A stretch of DNA of 64,000 nucleotides, taken from the NCBI RefSeq assembly GCF_001908105.1, contig NZ_MKGQ01000012.1, forward strand, positions 1 to 64,000. The letters run 5' to 3'. The DNA is from Xenorhabdus eapokensis. Its GTDB lineage: Bacteria > Pseudomonadota > Gammaproteobacteria > Enterobacterales > Enterobacteriaceae. Under the pieces are notes generated by a model. The model was not told the DNA's origin. It did not search any database and worked only from the letters and a program-made list of their open reading frames with translations. Shown one piece after another: positions 8,521-17,944 of the stretch (position 1 is its first letter; each line of letters begins with the position of its first letter). A program made the translations under genes and the position numbers.

Positions 8521-9300
8521 ATGAGCAGCAAAAAAATTCAATGGAACTATGGGTTACAGCCGGAAGCGGTAGAAATCCTCGCTAATGACGGAGGCATGAT
8601 CGTCTGCCCAACCAAAGTTGGCTACATTATCATGACATCTGATGCGCAAGGTCTGGAGCGCAAATTTGAGGCTAAGCAGCGTAATCGTAACAAGCCAGGT
8701 GTTGTTTTATGTGGTTCTTTGGAACAATTGAAAGAGTTGGCTCAGCTTAACGCGGAAATTGAAGAACTTTATCAAAGACATTGGGATGAAGACGTACTGT
8801 TAGGTTGTATCTTGCCGTGGAAAGAAGAAGCAATAGCCCGTATTCCAGATGATGGTTCTAAAGAACTGATGATGGATCAACGTGGTACGAGCTGTTTCGT
8901 CATTAAATTTGGCAAACCCGGTGAAATTCTGGCAAAAGAACTGTGGGAAAAATATGGCAAGTTCTCTTTTGCCAGCTCAGCTAACCCATCAGGTCAGGGC
9001 AATCGCGGGTTGGTTGAATGTATCGGTGAGCGGATAGAAGAGCGGGCTGATTTGATTATCTGCGCTAATGACTATGTCAAATCTATTCAGCCAAATGAAA
9101 CTGAGCAAACTCGTTATGAACAAGGTGTGATGGTTTCAATGGTCAATGAAAATGGTCAATTAGTTCCATTGCAACAGGGGCAACGCGATATTACCCCATG
9201 TCCGGTATTAATCCGCAAAGGGTTGGATGTACATAAAATCATGGCGATAATGTCCGACATTTTCACTACCTGGGATTACCGTCACGGCAATTACTATTAA
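8521..9300 (+). CDS. Sua5/YciO/YrdC/YwlC-family protein
   Basis: A 259-residue member of the YrdC-like family. These proteins bind ATP and RNA; TsaC/Sua5 make threonylcarbamoyl-AMP for the t6A37 tRNA modification. Here NDGGMIVCPTKVGYIIMTSD corresponds to the KxT/SxYGL region, ERKFEAKQRNRNKPGVVL to the K-R-x5-K-P segment, and FSFASSANPSGQGN to the SAN-x-SG motif. It is not an obvious orthologue of TsaC or E. coli YciO; the C-terminal extension is longer and ends WDYRHGNYY. It is likely a paralogue of unknown substrate. Confidence 0.8.
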   Translation: MSSKKIQWNYGLQPEAVEILANDGGMIVCPTKVGYIIMTSDAQGLERKFEAKQRNRNKPGVVLCGSLEQLKELAQLNAEIEELYQRHWDEDVLLGCILPWKEEAIARIPDDGSKELMMDQRGTSCFVIKFGKPGEILAKELWEKYGKFSFASSANPSGQGNRGLVECIGERIEERADLIICANDYVKSIQPNETEQTRYEQGVMVSMVNENGQLVPLQQGQRDITPCPVLIRKGLDVHKIMAIMSDIFTTWDYRHGNYY

Positions 9301-9323
9301 TTATTGTTGATTAAGAGTAATGG

Positions 9324-9386
9324 CTATTGATACCTCTGGCAGATAATATCTTTGGCGGGTATTGTTGTACCCGCATTGATAGCTGT
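9324..9386. terminator. Bidirectional terminator between the YciO-like gene and a LysR gene
   Basis: Inner stem GCGGGTA (9355-9361) with TACCCGC (9368-9374) around a 6-nt loop, framed by a weaker outer GCTAT/ATAGC pairing. It lies in the 88-base gap between convergent genes. Confidence 0.5.
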
Positions 9387-9388
9387 AG

Positions 9389-10306
9389 TTACGCTTTTTT
9401 TCCTTTCTCCAAATCTTGTCTTAGCCTGCGTTGCAAAGAGCTGGCAAACTGTTGTACACGCGAAGATAGTGTATTTTCGGATTTAAACAGTATCCACGCC
9501 TGATAAATATCCATGTTCCATTCTGGGAGAAGCCGGACTAATTTCCTTTCTGCCACGGCTTCATGGGTAACATAATCGGGGAGATAGGCAATACCAGCCC
9601 CTGACAGGGCGGAACTCATTAACGCCACACTGTTATTGATGCGAAATCGGCTGCGCACTTCAATATCCAGCTTATTTCTTTCCTTACGGAATGGCAGGGA
9701 AATAGTATGCGCAGGGCCACGAAATAGCAGATAATCGTAACGAGGAAGATCTTCGGGTTTCTCGATTGGCGCTAATTGATTTATATAGTCTGGGGTTGCG
9801 TAAAGTCCCCAGGTGATATCAATTAAAGGCATAACCAGTGGATATTGTGGTGTTTCACGCCCTATGATGATCGCAATATCGCACTGGTCTTCTTCCATAT
9901 TAATTGTTCTGTCGGTCAGTTCCAAATCAACACTGATATGAATATTTCCGGCGATAAAGTGATTCAGGGCAGGAACAATACATTGGCTGCCAAAGGATAC
10001 TGGCGCAATCAAGCGTAAACTTCCCATCGGTTCTTCATGGAAATTACGTATAAAATGTTCAGCATGTTGGGCTTCGGTGAGGATCCGATGGCAGTATTGG
10101 TAATAACTCATCCCGACTTCTGTTACTTGAATTTTACGTGTCGTGCGGTTGAGTAATTGGGTGCCTAATCTTACTTCTAATTGTGCAATCTCGCGGCTGA
10201 CAGAAGACTTGGATAGCCTTAACGATCTTGCTGCTTCGGTAAAACTCAGCGTCTCTACGACACGGGCAAAGACCACCATTGAGGTAAGATTCTCAATATT
10301 ATTCAT
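9389..10306 (-). CDS. LysR-family regulator, probable controller of the divergent leuCD-like pair
   Basis: A 305-residue LysR-type regulator starting MNNIENLTSMVVFARVVE at 10306. Helix-turn-helix covers about residues 15-40 (SFTEAARSLRLSKSSVSREIAQLE) and is followed by the wing LGTQLLNRTTRKIQVTE. The effector-binding domain begins around GSLRLIAPVSFGSQ and contains SALSGAGIAYLPDY. The subgroup resembles AaeR/DsdC-like regulators with single-domain effector sensing. It is divergent from the dehydratase genes, with a palindrome in between, the usual arrangement for a LysR regulator and its target. The inducer is unknown. Confidence 0.9.
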   Translation of the reverse strand: MNNIENLTSMVVFARVVETLSFTEAARSLRLSKSSVSREIAQLEVRLGTQLLNRTTRKIQVTEVGMSYYQYCHRILTEAQHAEHFIRNFHEEPMGSLRLIAPVSFGSQCIVPALNHFIAGNIHISVDLELTDRTINMEEDQCDIAIIIGRETPQYPLVMPLIDITWGLYATPDYINQLAPIEKPEDLPRYDYLLFRGPAHTISLPFRKERNKLDIEVRSRFRINNSVALMSSALSGAGIAYLPDYVTHEAVAERKLVRLLPEWNMDIYQAWILFKSENTLSSRVQQFASSLQRRLRQDLEKGKKA

Positions 10307-10345
10307 GCAATAACCTGATGATTTACTCGTAGGAACCAGCCTATA

Positions 10346-10373
10346 ACATATCACATATCCTATAGTGATATGT
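10346..10373. promoter_or_regulatory. Palindromic operator candidate for the LysR regulator
   Basis: A perfect 9-bp inverted repeat, ACATATCAC (10346-10354) and GTGATATGT (10365-10373), with a 10-base spacer, lies in the intergenic region between the LysR gene and the leuC-like gene. Size and position fit a LysR-family recognition site (T-N11-A type). Confidence 0.6.
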
Positions 10374-10529
10374 CAGATTCAATGGGTAAGAATTTCCCAT
10401 TTTGTGGACAACTGTCCCATAATGGAAACAGTGAACCATATGATGGTATTTCCCTACGTTAAAGAGTCGTAATCTTGTTAGGATGACACTCTATTGAGTC
10501 TGTTTTTATCTTTCGGAGGGCAATGTGAG

Positions 10530-11828
10530 ATGAGCCAAACTATTACACAAAAAATTCTTGCACGGGCAAGTGGGCGTGCACAAGTCACTCCGGGTGAAGT
10601 GGTTTGGGCGAAAGTGGATATTCTGATGTCTCACGACCCCTGTACGCCAGGTGTAGCCAGCGTATTTAAAAAGGAGTTTGGGCAAGAGGCAAAGATATGG
10701 GATCCTGAACGCTTTATTTTAATTCCAGACCATTTTGTCTATTCGGCTGACTCACAAGCTAACCAGAATATTCGGGTGATGCGTGAATTTGCCGCTGAAC
10801 AGAACATAAAATATTTTTATGATGTTGGGACGCCCAATTATAAAGGTGTGTGCCATATAGGCCTTGCCGAGGGAGGACATATTCGTCCGGGTGAAGTGTT
10901 ACTGGGCACAGATTCTCATACTGTGACCGCAGGTGCTTTTGGTGCATTTGCCATTGGGTTAGGGATTACTGACGCAGCTTATGCATTGGGTACGGGAGAA
11001 ATTCCCCTTAAAGTACCAACAACCATTCGGGTCAATTTTACCGGAATCAAGCCAGCCCATGTTTTGGCTAAAGATATGATTTTATCTGTATTATCAGAAT
11101 TAACTGTCGATGGTGCGACCTATCAGGCGATAGAGTTTGGGGGTAACGTTATTGATGAGTTATCGGTAGAAGAGCGCATGACGATTTGCAATATGGTCGT
11201 TGAGTGTGGGGCTAAAAACGGCATTATGGTTCCCAATCAGGCAACCCTGGATTATTTGGCAGAAAGAAATAATCTCCCGTTTGAAATTGTCTACCCTGAT
11301 GAAGATGCTCAATATAGCCGTGTGTTAAATATTGATGTTTCCACGATGCAACCAAAAATTGCCAAACCCCATTCTCCCGATAATGTTGTTTCCATTGATC
11401 AGGTAGCCAATGTCGCCATTTCTCAGGCATATATTGGTTCTTGTACGGGGGGTAAGCTGGAGGATTTTGTTGCGGCAGCCCGCGTTATCAAAGGGCATAA
11501 AGTGACAATTCCAACTTTTGCAGTACCTGCAACAAAAGAAGTTTTCCATCGGACGATTACCACCCAAATTGATGGCGTTTCTGTCTACCAAATTTTAAGC
11601 GATGCGGGAGTGAAACTTTCTTCTGAATCAGGGTGTGCCGCTTGTTGTGGTGGCCCGCCTGACACATTTGGCCGCGTCAATGATCCAATATCAGTCATAT
11701 CCACCACCAATCGCAATTTTGTCGGCAGAATGGGGCATAAACGTGCCAATATTTATCTTGCTTCCCCTTATTCTGTTGCCGCGGCGGCTATTACTGGTCA
11801 AATAACAAATCCTGAGGAGTTTTTATGA
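10530..11828 (+). CDS. 3-isopropylmalate dehydratase-family large subunit (second leuC type)
   Basis: A 432-residue aconitase-superfamily large subunit binding a [4Fe-4S] cluster through Cys305 (YIGSCTGGKL) and Cys369/Cys372 (SGCAACCGGPPDTFG). The substrate-phosphate-like loop GTDSHTVTAGAFGAFAIG is at 126-143. The start at 10530 has GGAGGG nine bases upstream. It is shorter than the enterobacterial LeuC (about 466) and matches the homoaconitase/plant-archaeal isopropylmalate isomerase branch (about 420-430). It overlaps its small-subunit gene by 4 bases. Leucine biosynthesis, citramalate/citraconate conversion or another 2-hydroxyacid isomerisation are all possible; no isopropylmalate synthase or dehydrogenase gene is adjacent. 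Confidence 0.85.
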   Translation: MSQTITQKILARASGRAQVTPGEVVWAKVDILMSHDPCTPGVASVFKKEFGQEAKIWDPERFILIPDHFVYSADSQANQNIRVMREFAAEQNIKYFYDVGTPNYKGVCHIGLAEGGHIRPGEVLLGTDSHTVTAGAFGAFAIGLGITDAAYALGTGEIPLKVPTTIRVNFTGIKPAHVLAKDMILSVLSELTVDGATYQAIEFGGNVIDELSVEERMTICNMVVECGAKNGIMVPNQATLDYLAERNNLPFEIVYPDEDAQYSRVLNIDVSTMQPKIAKPHSPDNVVSIDQVANVAISQAYIGSCTGGKLEDFVAAARVIKGHKVTIPTFAVPATKEVFHRTITTQIDGVSVYQILSDAGVKLSSESGCAACCGGPPDTFGRVNDPISVISTTNRNFVGRMGHKRANIYLASPYSVAAAAITGQITNPEEFL

Positions 11829-12376
11829 GTGAGTTAAAGGAAAATATCATTCGGGGTGAGGTTTATGTATTGACCGATAATATTGATACTGACCAGATTC
11901 TTTCAGCCGAATATCTCAAGGTCAATCCTTCCACTCCTGAAGGATATGCTCAACTGGCTTCGCTGGCGATGTGCGGATTACCGGAAGGTTCACTGCCTTT
12001 TATTGATGAAAGCAAGGGAAAAGCGAAATATCCGATTATTGTCGCAGGACAAAATTTTGGCTGTGGATCTTCGCGTGAACATGCTGTGGCAGCCTTAGGT
12101 GCTTCAGGAGTGAAAGCGGTGCTTGCTCAATCTTATGCCCGTATATTCTTTCGAAATTGTGTCTCAACCGGACAGTTATTGCCCGTTGCCGCCCAGGAGC
12201 GCTTGTGTGACAAATTAGTCACGGGAGACAGTATTGAGATTGATATTGAAAACCAGACCGTCATTCTGCTGAAAGATGGGGAAAAATATCGCACTGATCC
12301 GATTGGTGAACTTGCCAATATCGTATCTGCTGGTGGGCTATTTTCTTACGCCCGTGCTTCAGGCCGAATTAAATAA
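11825..12376 (+). CDS. 3-isopropylmalate dehydratase-family small subunit (second leuD type)
   Basis: A 183-residue swivelling small subunit that completes the aconitase-like active site. TDNIDTDQILSAEYLKVNP contains the DxDTDxI core and the substrate loop, here YLKV. GQNFGCGSSREHA is the catalytic Ser region, and SYARIFFRNCVSTGQLLPV is also typical. The spacing PSTPEGYAQLASLAMCGLPEG resembles the plant/archaeal small subunits rather than enterobacterial LeuD, in which the corresponding loop differs. ATGA overlap with the large subunit implies coupled translation. A strong terminator follows, so the unit is bicistronic. Confidence 0.85.
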   Translation: MSELKENIIRGEVYVLTDNIDTDQILSAEYLKVNPSTPEGYAQLASLAMCGLPEGSLPFIDESKGKAKYPIIVAGQNFGCGSSREHAVAALGASGVKAVLAQSYARIFFRNCVSTGQLLPVAAQERLCDKLVTGDSIEIDIENQTVILLKDGEKYRTDPIGELANIVSAGGLFSYARASGRIK

Positions 12377-12381
12377 TATGA

Positions 12382-12418
12382 AAAAACTGCACCCTGAATT
12401 TTAAGGTGCAGTTTTTTT
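12382..12418 (+). terminator. Rho-independent terminator of the leuCD-like operon
   Basis: A 12-bp perfect stem (12382-12393 and 12405-12416, core CTGCACC/GGTGCAG) followed by a run of seven T. The A-run on the other flank makes it usable from the minus strand too, for the convergent hemW gene. Confidence 0.9.
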
Positions 12419-12419
12419 C

Positions 12420-13550
12420 CTAAAGAAACAGCTCCAGTAAGGAATTCAGGAACAGTTTTCCGTGCCTGGTGATTTGCCAGTGTGTATCGCTTTCAGTGAT
12501 ATAGCCTTTCGCCAATGCCTCGTCAATTTGTGGACGAATGACATTTTCCGGCAATCCGGTGAAATCACTGAAATCCTGGCGTGGCATTGATTCCAGCAAG
12601 CGGAAACGGTTCATGAAAAATTCAAATGGGCGATCTTCATTATCCACCTGATTTTGTTGATCCAAATAACGCCCTTGCATATAACCGCGTGGATGTTTGG
12701 TTTTCACGGTACGGAGAATACGGCCATCTGCAAATGAAATCTTGCCATGTGCGCCGCAACCAATCCCCAAATAATCACCGAAACGCCAGTAATTGAGATT
12801 ATGCTGGCATTGATAACCGGGTTTGGCATAGGCCGAAGTTTCATATTGTTGATAACCCGCTTCTGTCAGTAATTGATGGCCTTGGGAAAAAATATCCCAT
12901 AATGCATCATCATCCGGTAAGACCGGAGGGCGAGAGCCAAAACTGGTATTGGGCTCAATTGTTAGTTGATACCAGGACAGGTGGGGGGGCGATAACTCGA
13001 TAGCCTGACGTAAATCATTCAATGCTTCATTGAGTGTTTGGTTAGGCAGGCCATGCATCAAATCCAGATTGAAACTGCGTAACCCAAGCCGGTCAGCCAA
13101 TTTTGCTGCCCGTTTGGCCTCTTCTGGACCGTGGATACGCCCTAAACGGATAAGTTTATCTGAACCAAAACTTTGTATGCCGATGGAAATGCGATTGATT
13201 CCCGCTTGCTGATAAGCACTGAAACGATCGGCTTCAACGGTTCCTGGGTTGGCCTCCATCGTAATCTCTGCTTGCGGAGAGAGTGGCAGTGAGGCCCTGA
13301 CGCCATCAAGCAATCGTTGCATCCCTTCAGCGCTTAACAGGCTGGGCGTTCCGCCACCGATAAAAATCGTTGATACCTCACGATCACCAATCATTGGCCG
13401 ATCCGCATGCAAATCTGCCAATAGATGATCAACATATTCCTGATGCGGTACATCCCCTTTTAAGGCATGTGAATTAAAGTCACAATAAGGGCATTTCTGC
13501 ACGCACCACGGAATATGAATATAAAGACTCAGAGGTGGTAATTTAAGCAT
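12420..13550 (-). CDS. hemW: Radical SAM heme chaperone HemW
   Basis: A 376-residue radical SAM protein, formerly annotated as oxygen-independent coproporphyrinogen oxidase-like. HemW binds heme and delivers it to respiratory enzymes. The SAM cluster motif is Cys16-x3-Cys20-x2-Cys23 ([12 protein letters not shown]), followed by the GGGTPS glycine motif. The fourth cysteine of true HemN (CxxxCxxCxC) is absent, consistent with HemW. It overlaps the 3' end of rdgB by 8 bases, as in E. coli where the pair is cotranscribed. Confidence 0.95.
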   Translation of the reverse strand: MLKLPPLSLYIHIPWCVQKCPYCDFNSHALKGDVPHQEYVDHLLADLHADRPMIGDREVSTIFIGGGTPSLLSAEGMQRLLDGVRASLPLSPQAEITMEANPGTVEADRFSAYQQAGINRISIGIQSFGSDKLIRLGRIHGPEEAKRAAKLADRLGLRSFNLDLMHGLPNQTLNEALNDLRQAIELSPPHLSWYQLTIEPNTSFGSRPPVLPDDDALWDIFSQGHQLLTEAGYQQYETSAYAKPGYQCQHNLNYWRFGDYLGIGCGAHGKISFADGRILRTVKTKHPRGYMQGRYLDQQNQVDNEDRPFEFFMNRFRLLESMPRQDFSDFTGLPENVIRPQIDEALAKGYITESDTHWQITRHGKLFLNSLLELFL

Positions 13551-14136
13551 TACGCATGGCTTCCAATAACATTGCTAATGCTTTCCCACGGTGTGAAACG
13601 GCATTTTTTTGCTCACGAGTGAGCTCGGCGGCTGTACAGTTAAATTCAGGGGCATAAAAAACGGGATCATAACCAAAACCGCCTTTTCCAGCCGGTTCAC
13701 GGATAATCATGCCTGACCAGCGACCGTGAAATACCAGAGGGGTGGGGTCTTCTGCATGGCGTAAGAAGACCAGTACACAATTGAATTGAGCCTGACGCTG
13801 TTCATCAGGGATATCGCGCATGACTTGCAATAACTTTTCCAGATTTTCCTGATCAGAGGCATCACTGCCGGCATAGCGAGCGGAATAAATGCCTGGTGCG
13901 CCACCTAATGCATCAACCGATAATCCTGAATCATCGGCAATCGCAGGGAAACCCGTCACTGCTGCGGCATGGCGGGCTTTGATGATTGCGTTTTCAATAA
14001 AAGTAAGACCTGTTTCATCGGCTGAATCCACACCTAATTCGGTCTGAGCCACGATATCTAAGCCAAAATCAGCTAATAAATCAGCCAATTCACGTACCTT
14101 ACCTGCATTTCCCGTGGCGAGAACAACTTTTTGCAT
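13543..14136 (-). CDS. rdgB: dITP/XTP pyrophosphatase (house-cleaning NTPase)
   Basis: Hydrolyses non-canonical purine triphosphates (XTP, dITP) to monophosphates. The start [21 protein letters not shown] at 14136 gives 197 residues, as in E. coli RdgB; an ATG two codons upstream also exists. The substrate-binding SxNxGK-like motif (TGNAGKVRE), the catalytic ADDSGL (residues around 67-72) and [15 protein letters not shown] near the C-terminus are all present. Confidence 0.96.
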   Translation of the reverse strand: MQKVVLATGNAGKVRELADLLADFGLDIVAQTELGVDSADETGLTFIENAIIKARHAAAVTGFPAIADDSGLSVDALGGAPGIYSARYAGSDASDQENLEKLLQVMRDIPDEQRQAQFNCVLVFLRHAEDPTPLVFHGRWSGMIIREPAGKGGFGYDPVFYAPEFNCTAAELTREQKNAVSHRGKALAMLLEAMRNA

Positions 14137-14201
14137 TGCCATTTATTTTATTAACCTATATATCCAACTAATCTACGTATCTAATTGATCTGTTTATCTC
14201 A

Positions 14202-14765
14202 TTAACCTGTGAACATTGAAGCCAGCCACCCCATTACATCGTAGCGCAGGGCATTCAGTGCGTAGAGGATAAGAATGACAATCATGGCAGAGAAATCAAG
14301 ACCGCCCATAGAAGGGATAATACGGCGGATAGGTGCCATTAGTGGTTCAGTTAATTGAATCAGGACATAATCCACAGGGTTGCGCCCTTGGCTGATCCAG
14401 CTTAATAACGCGCGAGCGATCACTAACCAGAATACGAGCTTGCCGGCAGCGGTCAGTAACTCAATCACGCTAAACAAGAATATGGCACCAGAAGGAACCA
14501 GAAATTGCCCTGTGGCTAACCATATCGGCAACAAGATCTTGATAATAATCAGCAGGTAGGAGAGAAGCACGGACGCGGTATCAATGGGTCCAACGGCAGG
14601 AATGACTCTGCGTAATGGGCGCACCACAGGTTGGGTAATTTTAACGATAAATTGTGAGAATGGATTATAAAAATCACAACGTACCCACTGCATCCAGACA
14701 CGTAGCAGTAAAACGGCAATATATAAATCCAGAACGGTGAAGAAGACGATGTTTAAGAATTGCAT
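14202..14765 (-). CDS. yggT: YggT family integral membrane protein
   Basis: A 187-residue inner-membrane protein with two tandem YggT repeats, each with hydrophobic helices and the motif P-x2-R-P-LR-R-x-IP (VVRPLRRVIP and MAPIRRIIPSMGG). Function is not settled; reports link it to osmotic or potassium stress and to membrane-protein or division functions in other phyla. It lies between proC and rdgB in the conserved yggS-proC-yggT order seen in Yersinia and relatives. Confidence 0.93.
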   Translation of the reverse strand: MQFLNIVFFTVLDLYIAVLLLRVWMQWVRCDFYNPFSQFIVKITQPVVRPLRRVIPAVGPIDTASVLLSYLLIIIKILLPIWLATGQFLVPSGAIFLFSVIELLTAAGKLVFWLVIARALLSWISQGRNPVDYVLIQLTEPLMAPIRRIIPSMGGLDFSAMIVILILYALNALRYDVMGWLASMFTG

Positions 14766-14797
14766 GTAGCAGCCCTGATTGAATTAAACCAATTGAA

Positions 14798-15619
14798 TTA
14801 AAATAATTTTTCCATTTCCTGTGCGCGGCGGATGGCTCCTTGCATGGCATTGGATACGATTTCAGGCAGCTTGCCTTCATAAAAAATGCGCAATGCTTCA
14901 GCCGTTGTACCGCCTTTAGATGTTACCTGCTCCCGCAGGATAGCAAAAGGAAGATCTTTTTGCGTTTCAGCAAGTTTAGCTGAACCTATGGCGGCTTGCA
15001 GGACAAGTTCTCTGGCCGTTTCGCTGTCAAATCCCAGACGTTCCGCTTCTTGTTGCATTGATTCCATGAACAGGAAGAAATAAGCAGGGGCACTGCCTGC
15101 GATAGCGATGATATCGTTGATACCGTTTTCATCATTTACCCAGCAGACTTTCCCGACGCTGCTCATCAACGATGCCGCAAACTCGCGATCAGCTTGCCCA
15201 ATATGCTCAGGCGCAAACAATCCACTCATTCCCTGACCTACCAGCGAAGGGGTATTTGGCATGATGCGGATAATATTGAGATTATCCTGCAAGAGCGTGT
15301 AAAAACGGGAAATGGGAATGCCAGCAGCGATAGAAATAACCAGTTTTTCACTGAAATCGACGTGCGAATGCAGTGATGTACAAACTTCCGCCATCATTTG
15401 CGGTTTAACCGCCAGAACGATAACATCAGCTTCTTGTGCGTAACGAATATTATCGCCTTGACTATTAATGCCATACTCTTTTGCCAGAACATCACGGCGG
15501 GTGGTCGTTGGAGAACAGACAGTGATAAGTTCGGCAGGATAACCTTTTATGATTAAGCCGGCAACGATGGCATGAGCCATATTTCCTGCGCCAATAAAGG
15601 TGATTTTACGATTTTCCAT
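14798..15619 (-). CDS. proC: Pyrroline-5-carboxylate reductase
   Basis: NAD(P)H-dependent last step of proline biosynthesis. It is 273 residues with the Rossmann motif ITFIGAGNMAHAI at the N-terminus, the conserved MPNTPSLVGQG block, and the C-terminal signature REQVTSKGGTTAEAL. Placement between yggS and yggT is standard outside Escherichia. Its product, proline, is the predicted second building block of the NRPS cluster at the right of the window, though this gene is a housekeeping copy. Confidence 0.96.
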   Translation of the reverse strand: MENRKITFIGAGNMAHAIVAGLIIKGYPAELITVCSPTTTRRDVLAKEYGINSQGDNIRYAQEADVIVLAVKPQMMAEVCTSLHSHVDFSEKLVISIAAGIPISRFYTLLQDNLNIIRIMPNTPSLVGQGMSGLFAPEHIGQADREFAASLMSSVGKVCWVNDENGINDIIAIAGSAPAYFFLFMESMQQEAERLGFDSETARELVLQAAIGSAKLAETQKDLPFAILREQVTSKGGTTAEALRIFYEGKLPEIVSNAMQGAIRRAQEMEKLF

Positions 15620-15684
15620 TGGATAATCTCGTTTATTAATCAGTTAATTTTAGCTATTGAATCAGGTGATTTTCATTTTCTATA

Positions 15685-16380
15685 TTAAGAATTGTACTGA
15701 CGGGCACCGAATATTGCCGTTCCAATCCTAACGAGTGTAGAACCACAAGCAATGGCGGCTTCCATATCATCCGTCATACCCATTGATAGTGTATCAACTT
15801 GGGGATATTGTGCTTTTAGCTCAATCAATGCTTGTTCCATTTGGCGAAAAATGGCTATTTGGCGTTCAAAGTTGCTTTCCGGTGCCGGTATTGCCATCAA
15901 TCCGCGCAATACCAGATTAGGTAACCCATCAATAGTTGCAACCAACTCAGTTAACTCTTCCAATAAAATGCCTGATTTGCTCTCTTCTCCACTGATATTA
16001 ATCTGGATCAGAATATTAAGAGGCGACATATTTTCAGGACGTTGCTCGCTTAAACGTTGGGCAATTTTTGCCCTATCAACGGTATGACACCAATCAAAAT
16101 TTTCGGCAACCAAACGACTTTTATTAGATTGTAATGGGCCAATAAAGTGCCACACTAAATCATCACGGTTAATAAAGTGTTGGATCTTTTCAACCCCTTC
16201 CTGCACATAATTCTCACCAAATTCCCGCTGGCCATTGGCTATAGCTTTTGCGATGGCATCCACAGGTTTGGTTTTACTGACTGCAAGCAAAGTAATTTCT
16301 TCTGGAGAACGTCCGCATTTTTGCGCTGCAAGTGTCATGCGGTTCCTGACATCGTGAAGATTTTGTTCGATATTGTTCAT
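15685..16380 (-). CDS. yggS: PLP homeostasis protein (YggS/YBL036C family)
   Basis: A 231-residue TIM-barrel protein binding pyridoxal phosphate without known catalytic activity and controlling free PLP levels. The PLP Lys is Lys36 in LLAVSKTKP. GENYVQE, WHFIGPLQSNK and LSMGMTDDMEAAI match the family. It is divergent from the PilT-like gene, with only 22 bases between start codons, so the promoters must overlap the coding regions. Confidence 0.95.
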   Translation of the reverse strand: MNNIEQNLHDVRNRMTLAAQKCGRSPEEITLLAVSKTKPVDAIAKAIANGQREFGENYVQEGVEKIQHFINRDDLVWHFIGPLQSNKSRLVAENFDWCHTVDRAKIAQRLSEQRPENMSPLNILIQINISGEESKSGILLEELTELVATIDGLPNLVLRGLMAIPAPESNFERQIAIFRQMEQALIELKAQYPQVDTLSMGMTDDMEAAIACGSTLVRIGTAIFGARQYNS

Positions 16381-16402
16381 AATTGACTCAGGAGATAAAA
16401 AA

Positions 16403-17434
16403 ATGAATATGGAAAAATGGGTGTCCCTTAGTGTAAAGCATAATGCTTCCGATCTGCATCTTTGTGTCGGGCAAGTTCCGGTTTTGCGTATTAATGGTGT
16501 GTTATATCCACAGAGACAATATGAGGAAATTCAATCCCATACTCTTATAACGTGGAGTGAGGAAATATTATCAGATGTACAGAAACAGCAGTTACAAAAG
16601 CACGGTCATGTTGATTTTGTGGTAACGATGCCGGATAAACAGCGGCTCAGGGGAAATCTGTTTTATCAACAATCTCATTTATCATTGGTATTGCGATTGA
16701 TTGAAAATAAATGCCCGACACTGGAGCAACTCTATGCGCCTGACATCATCCAGCATCTTATTTTGCAGGAAATGAGTGGATTGATATTAGTGACAGGAGC
16801 GACGGGAAGCGGTAAGTCAACTACGCTGTCAGCTATGATTAATGCTTTGAATAGCCATGCTTGTAAGCACATCATTACGCTGGAAGATCCAATAGAATTT
16901 GTTCACCAAAGCCGAAACTGTTTGATACAGCAAAGGCAGATTGGTAAGGATGTTGAGGATTATCAAACGGCATTGAAAGGAGCATTACGCCAGGATCCAG
17001 ATGTGATCCTGCTGGGAGAATTACGGGATAAGGAAACGATCAGGTTGGCTTTGACAGCGGCTGAAACAGGGCACTTAGTTTTGTCAACGCTGCATACCCG
17101 TGGTGCCATTCAGGCGATAGATCGTCTGGTTGATGTTTTTTCCGCAGAAGAAAAAGGTTGGATTTGTAGCCAGTTGGCTGGAAGTTTAAAGGCCGTTATT
17201 TCTCAACAACTGCTTCCCGCTAAAGATGGTGGTAGGGTAGCTATTTATGAAGTTTTGGTCATCAATCAGGCTGTTAGTCATTTGATCAGGGAAGGCAAGA
17301 ATCATCAAATAACATCATTAATGCAGACCGGTGCTGCTCGCGGTATGCAAACTTACGAGCAAAGCCGACAACAACGTAACACGTTGGGATTGTTGGCAGA
17401 GCAAAGGGGGGACATTCTGGCAAATGTTTTTTGA
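16403..17434 (+). CDS. yggR: PilT-like twitching motility ATPase (YggR)
   Basis: A 343-residue secretion-ATPase-superfamily protein of the PilT branch. The start at 16403 has GGAG eight bases upstream. The N-terminal domain contains ASDLHLCVG (residues 15-23). The Walker A motif GATGSGKST lies at 132-140, followed by the Asp box (TLEDPIEF), a Walker B-like LLGELRD, and the His box (GHLVLSTLHT). It sits between yggS and ruvX exactly as E. coli yggR. No type IV pilus genes surround it, so it may act with an unlinked pilus or be a relic; an orphan prepilin peptidase lies 3 kb downstream. Confidence 0.92.
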   Translation: MNMEKWVSLSVKHNASDLHLCVGQVPVLRINGVLYPQRQYEEIQSHTLITWSEEILSDVQKQQLQKHGHVDFVVTMPDKQRLRGNLFYQQSHLSLVLRLIENKCPTLEQLYAPDIIQHLILQEMSGLILVTGATGSGKSTTLSAMINALNSHACKHIITLEDPIEFVHQSRNCLIQQRQIGKDVEDYQTALKGALRQDPDVILLGELRDKETIRLALTAAETGHLVLSTLHTRGAIQAIDRLVDVFSAEEKGWICSQLAGSLKAVISQQLLPAKDGGRVAIYEVLVINQAVSHLIREGKNHQITSLMQTGAARGMQTYEQSRQQRNTLGLLAEQRGDILANVF

Positions 17435-17521
17435 GATAAATAGCTTTTGGGGTAAACAGCTTGGGGTAACAGCCATGCTGAATAATGAGTATGGCTATTA
17501 CGAATATGACTGATATTGTTG

Positions 17522-17944
17522 TTAGTTATACTGCTGCTCAAACCAGCTTTCCAGAATAATAACAGCGGAAGTGGCATCAACCTTACTTTTATTCAGCGCC
17601 TTGTAGCCACCGTGATCAAACAGGTGAGAGCGTGCTTCCACCGTGGTCAATCGTTCATCGTGCAGTTCAACTTGTACCCCGAAACGCCCGTGTATTCGGT
17701 TGGCGAATTTGCGGGCTTGTGCAGTAACAGGTTGTTCTGTGCCATCCATATTGAGAGGCAGACCAACAATAACCAAATCGGGCTGCCACTCTTTAAGTAG
17801 TTTCCCAATAAGTTCCCAATTGGGAGAACCTTCGTTGGCTTTGAAAGAGGTTAATGTTCTGGCTGTACCTGTGATTTCTTGCCCGATGGCAGCCCCAATA
17901 CTGCGGGTTCCAAAATCAAAAGCAATGATTGTACGGTTTTTCAT
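17522..17944 (-). CDS. ruvX: Holliday-junction-resolvase-like nuclease YqgF/RuvX
   Basis: A 140-residue RNase H-fold protein needed for 5'-end maturation of pre-16S rRNA and also called Ruv[13 protein letters not shown] carries the first catalytic Asp, [12 protein letters not shown] follows, and DERLTTVEA contains the catalytic Glu region. The C-terminal [12 protein letters not shown] supplies the last Asp. Its start overlaps the yqgE stop (TGATG), as in E. coli. Confidence 0.95.
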   Translation of the reverse strand: MKNRTIIAFDFGTRSIGAAIGQEITGTARTLTSFKANEGSPNWELIGKLLKEWQPDLVIVGLPLNMDGTEQPVTAQARKFANRIHGRFGVQVELHDERLTTVEARSHLFDHGGYKALNKSKVDATSAVIILESWFEQQYN

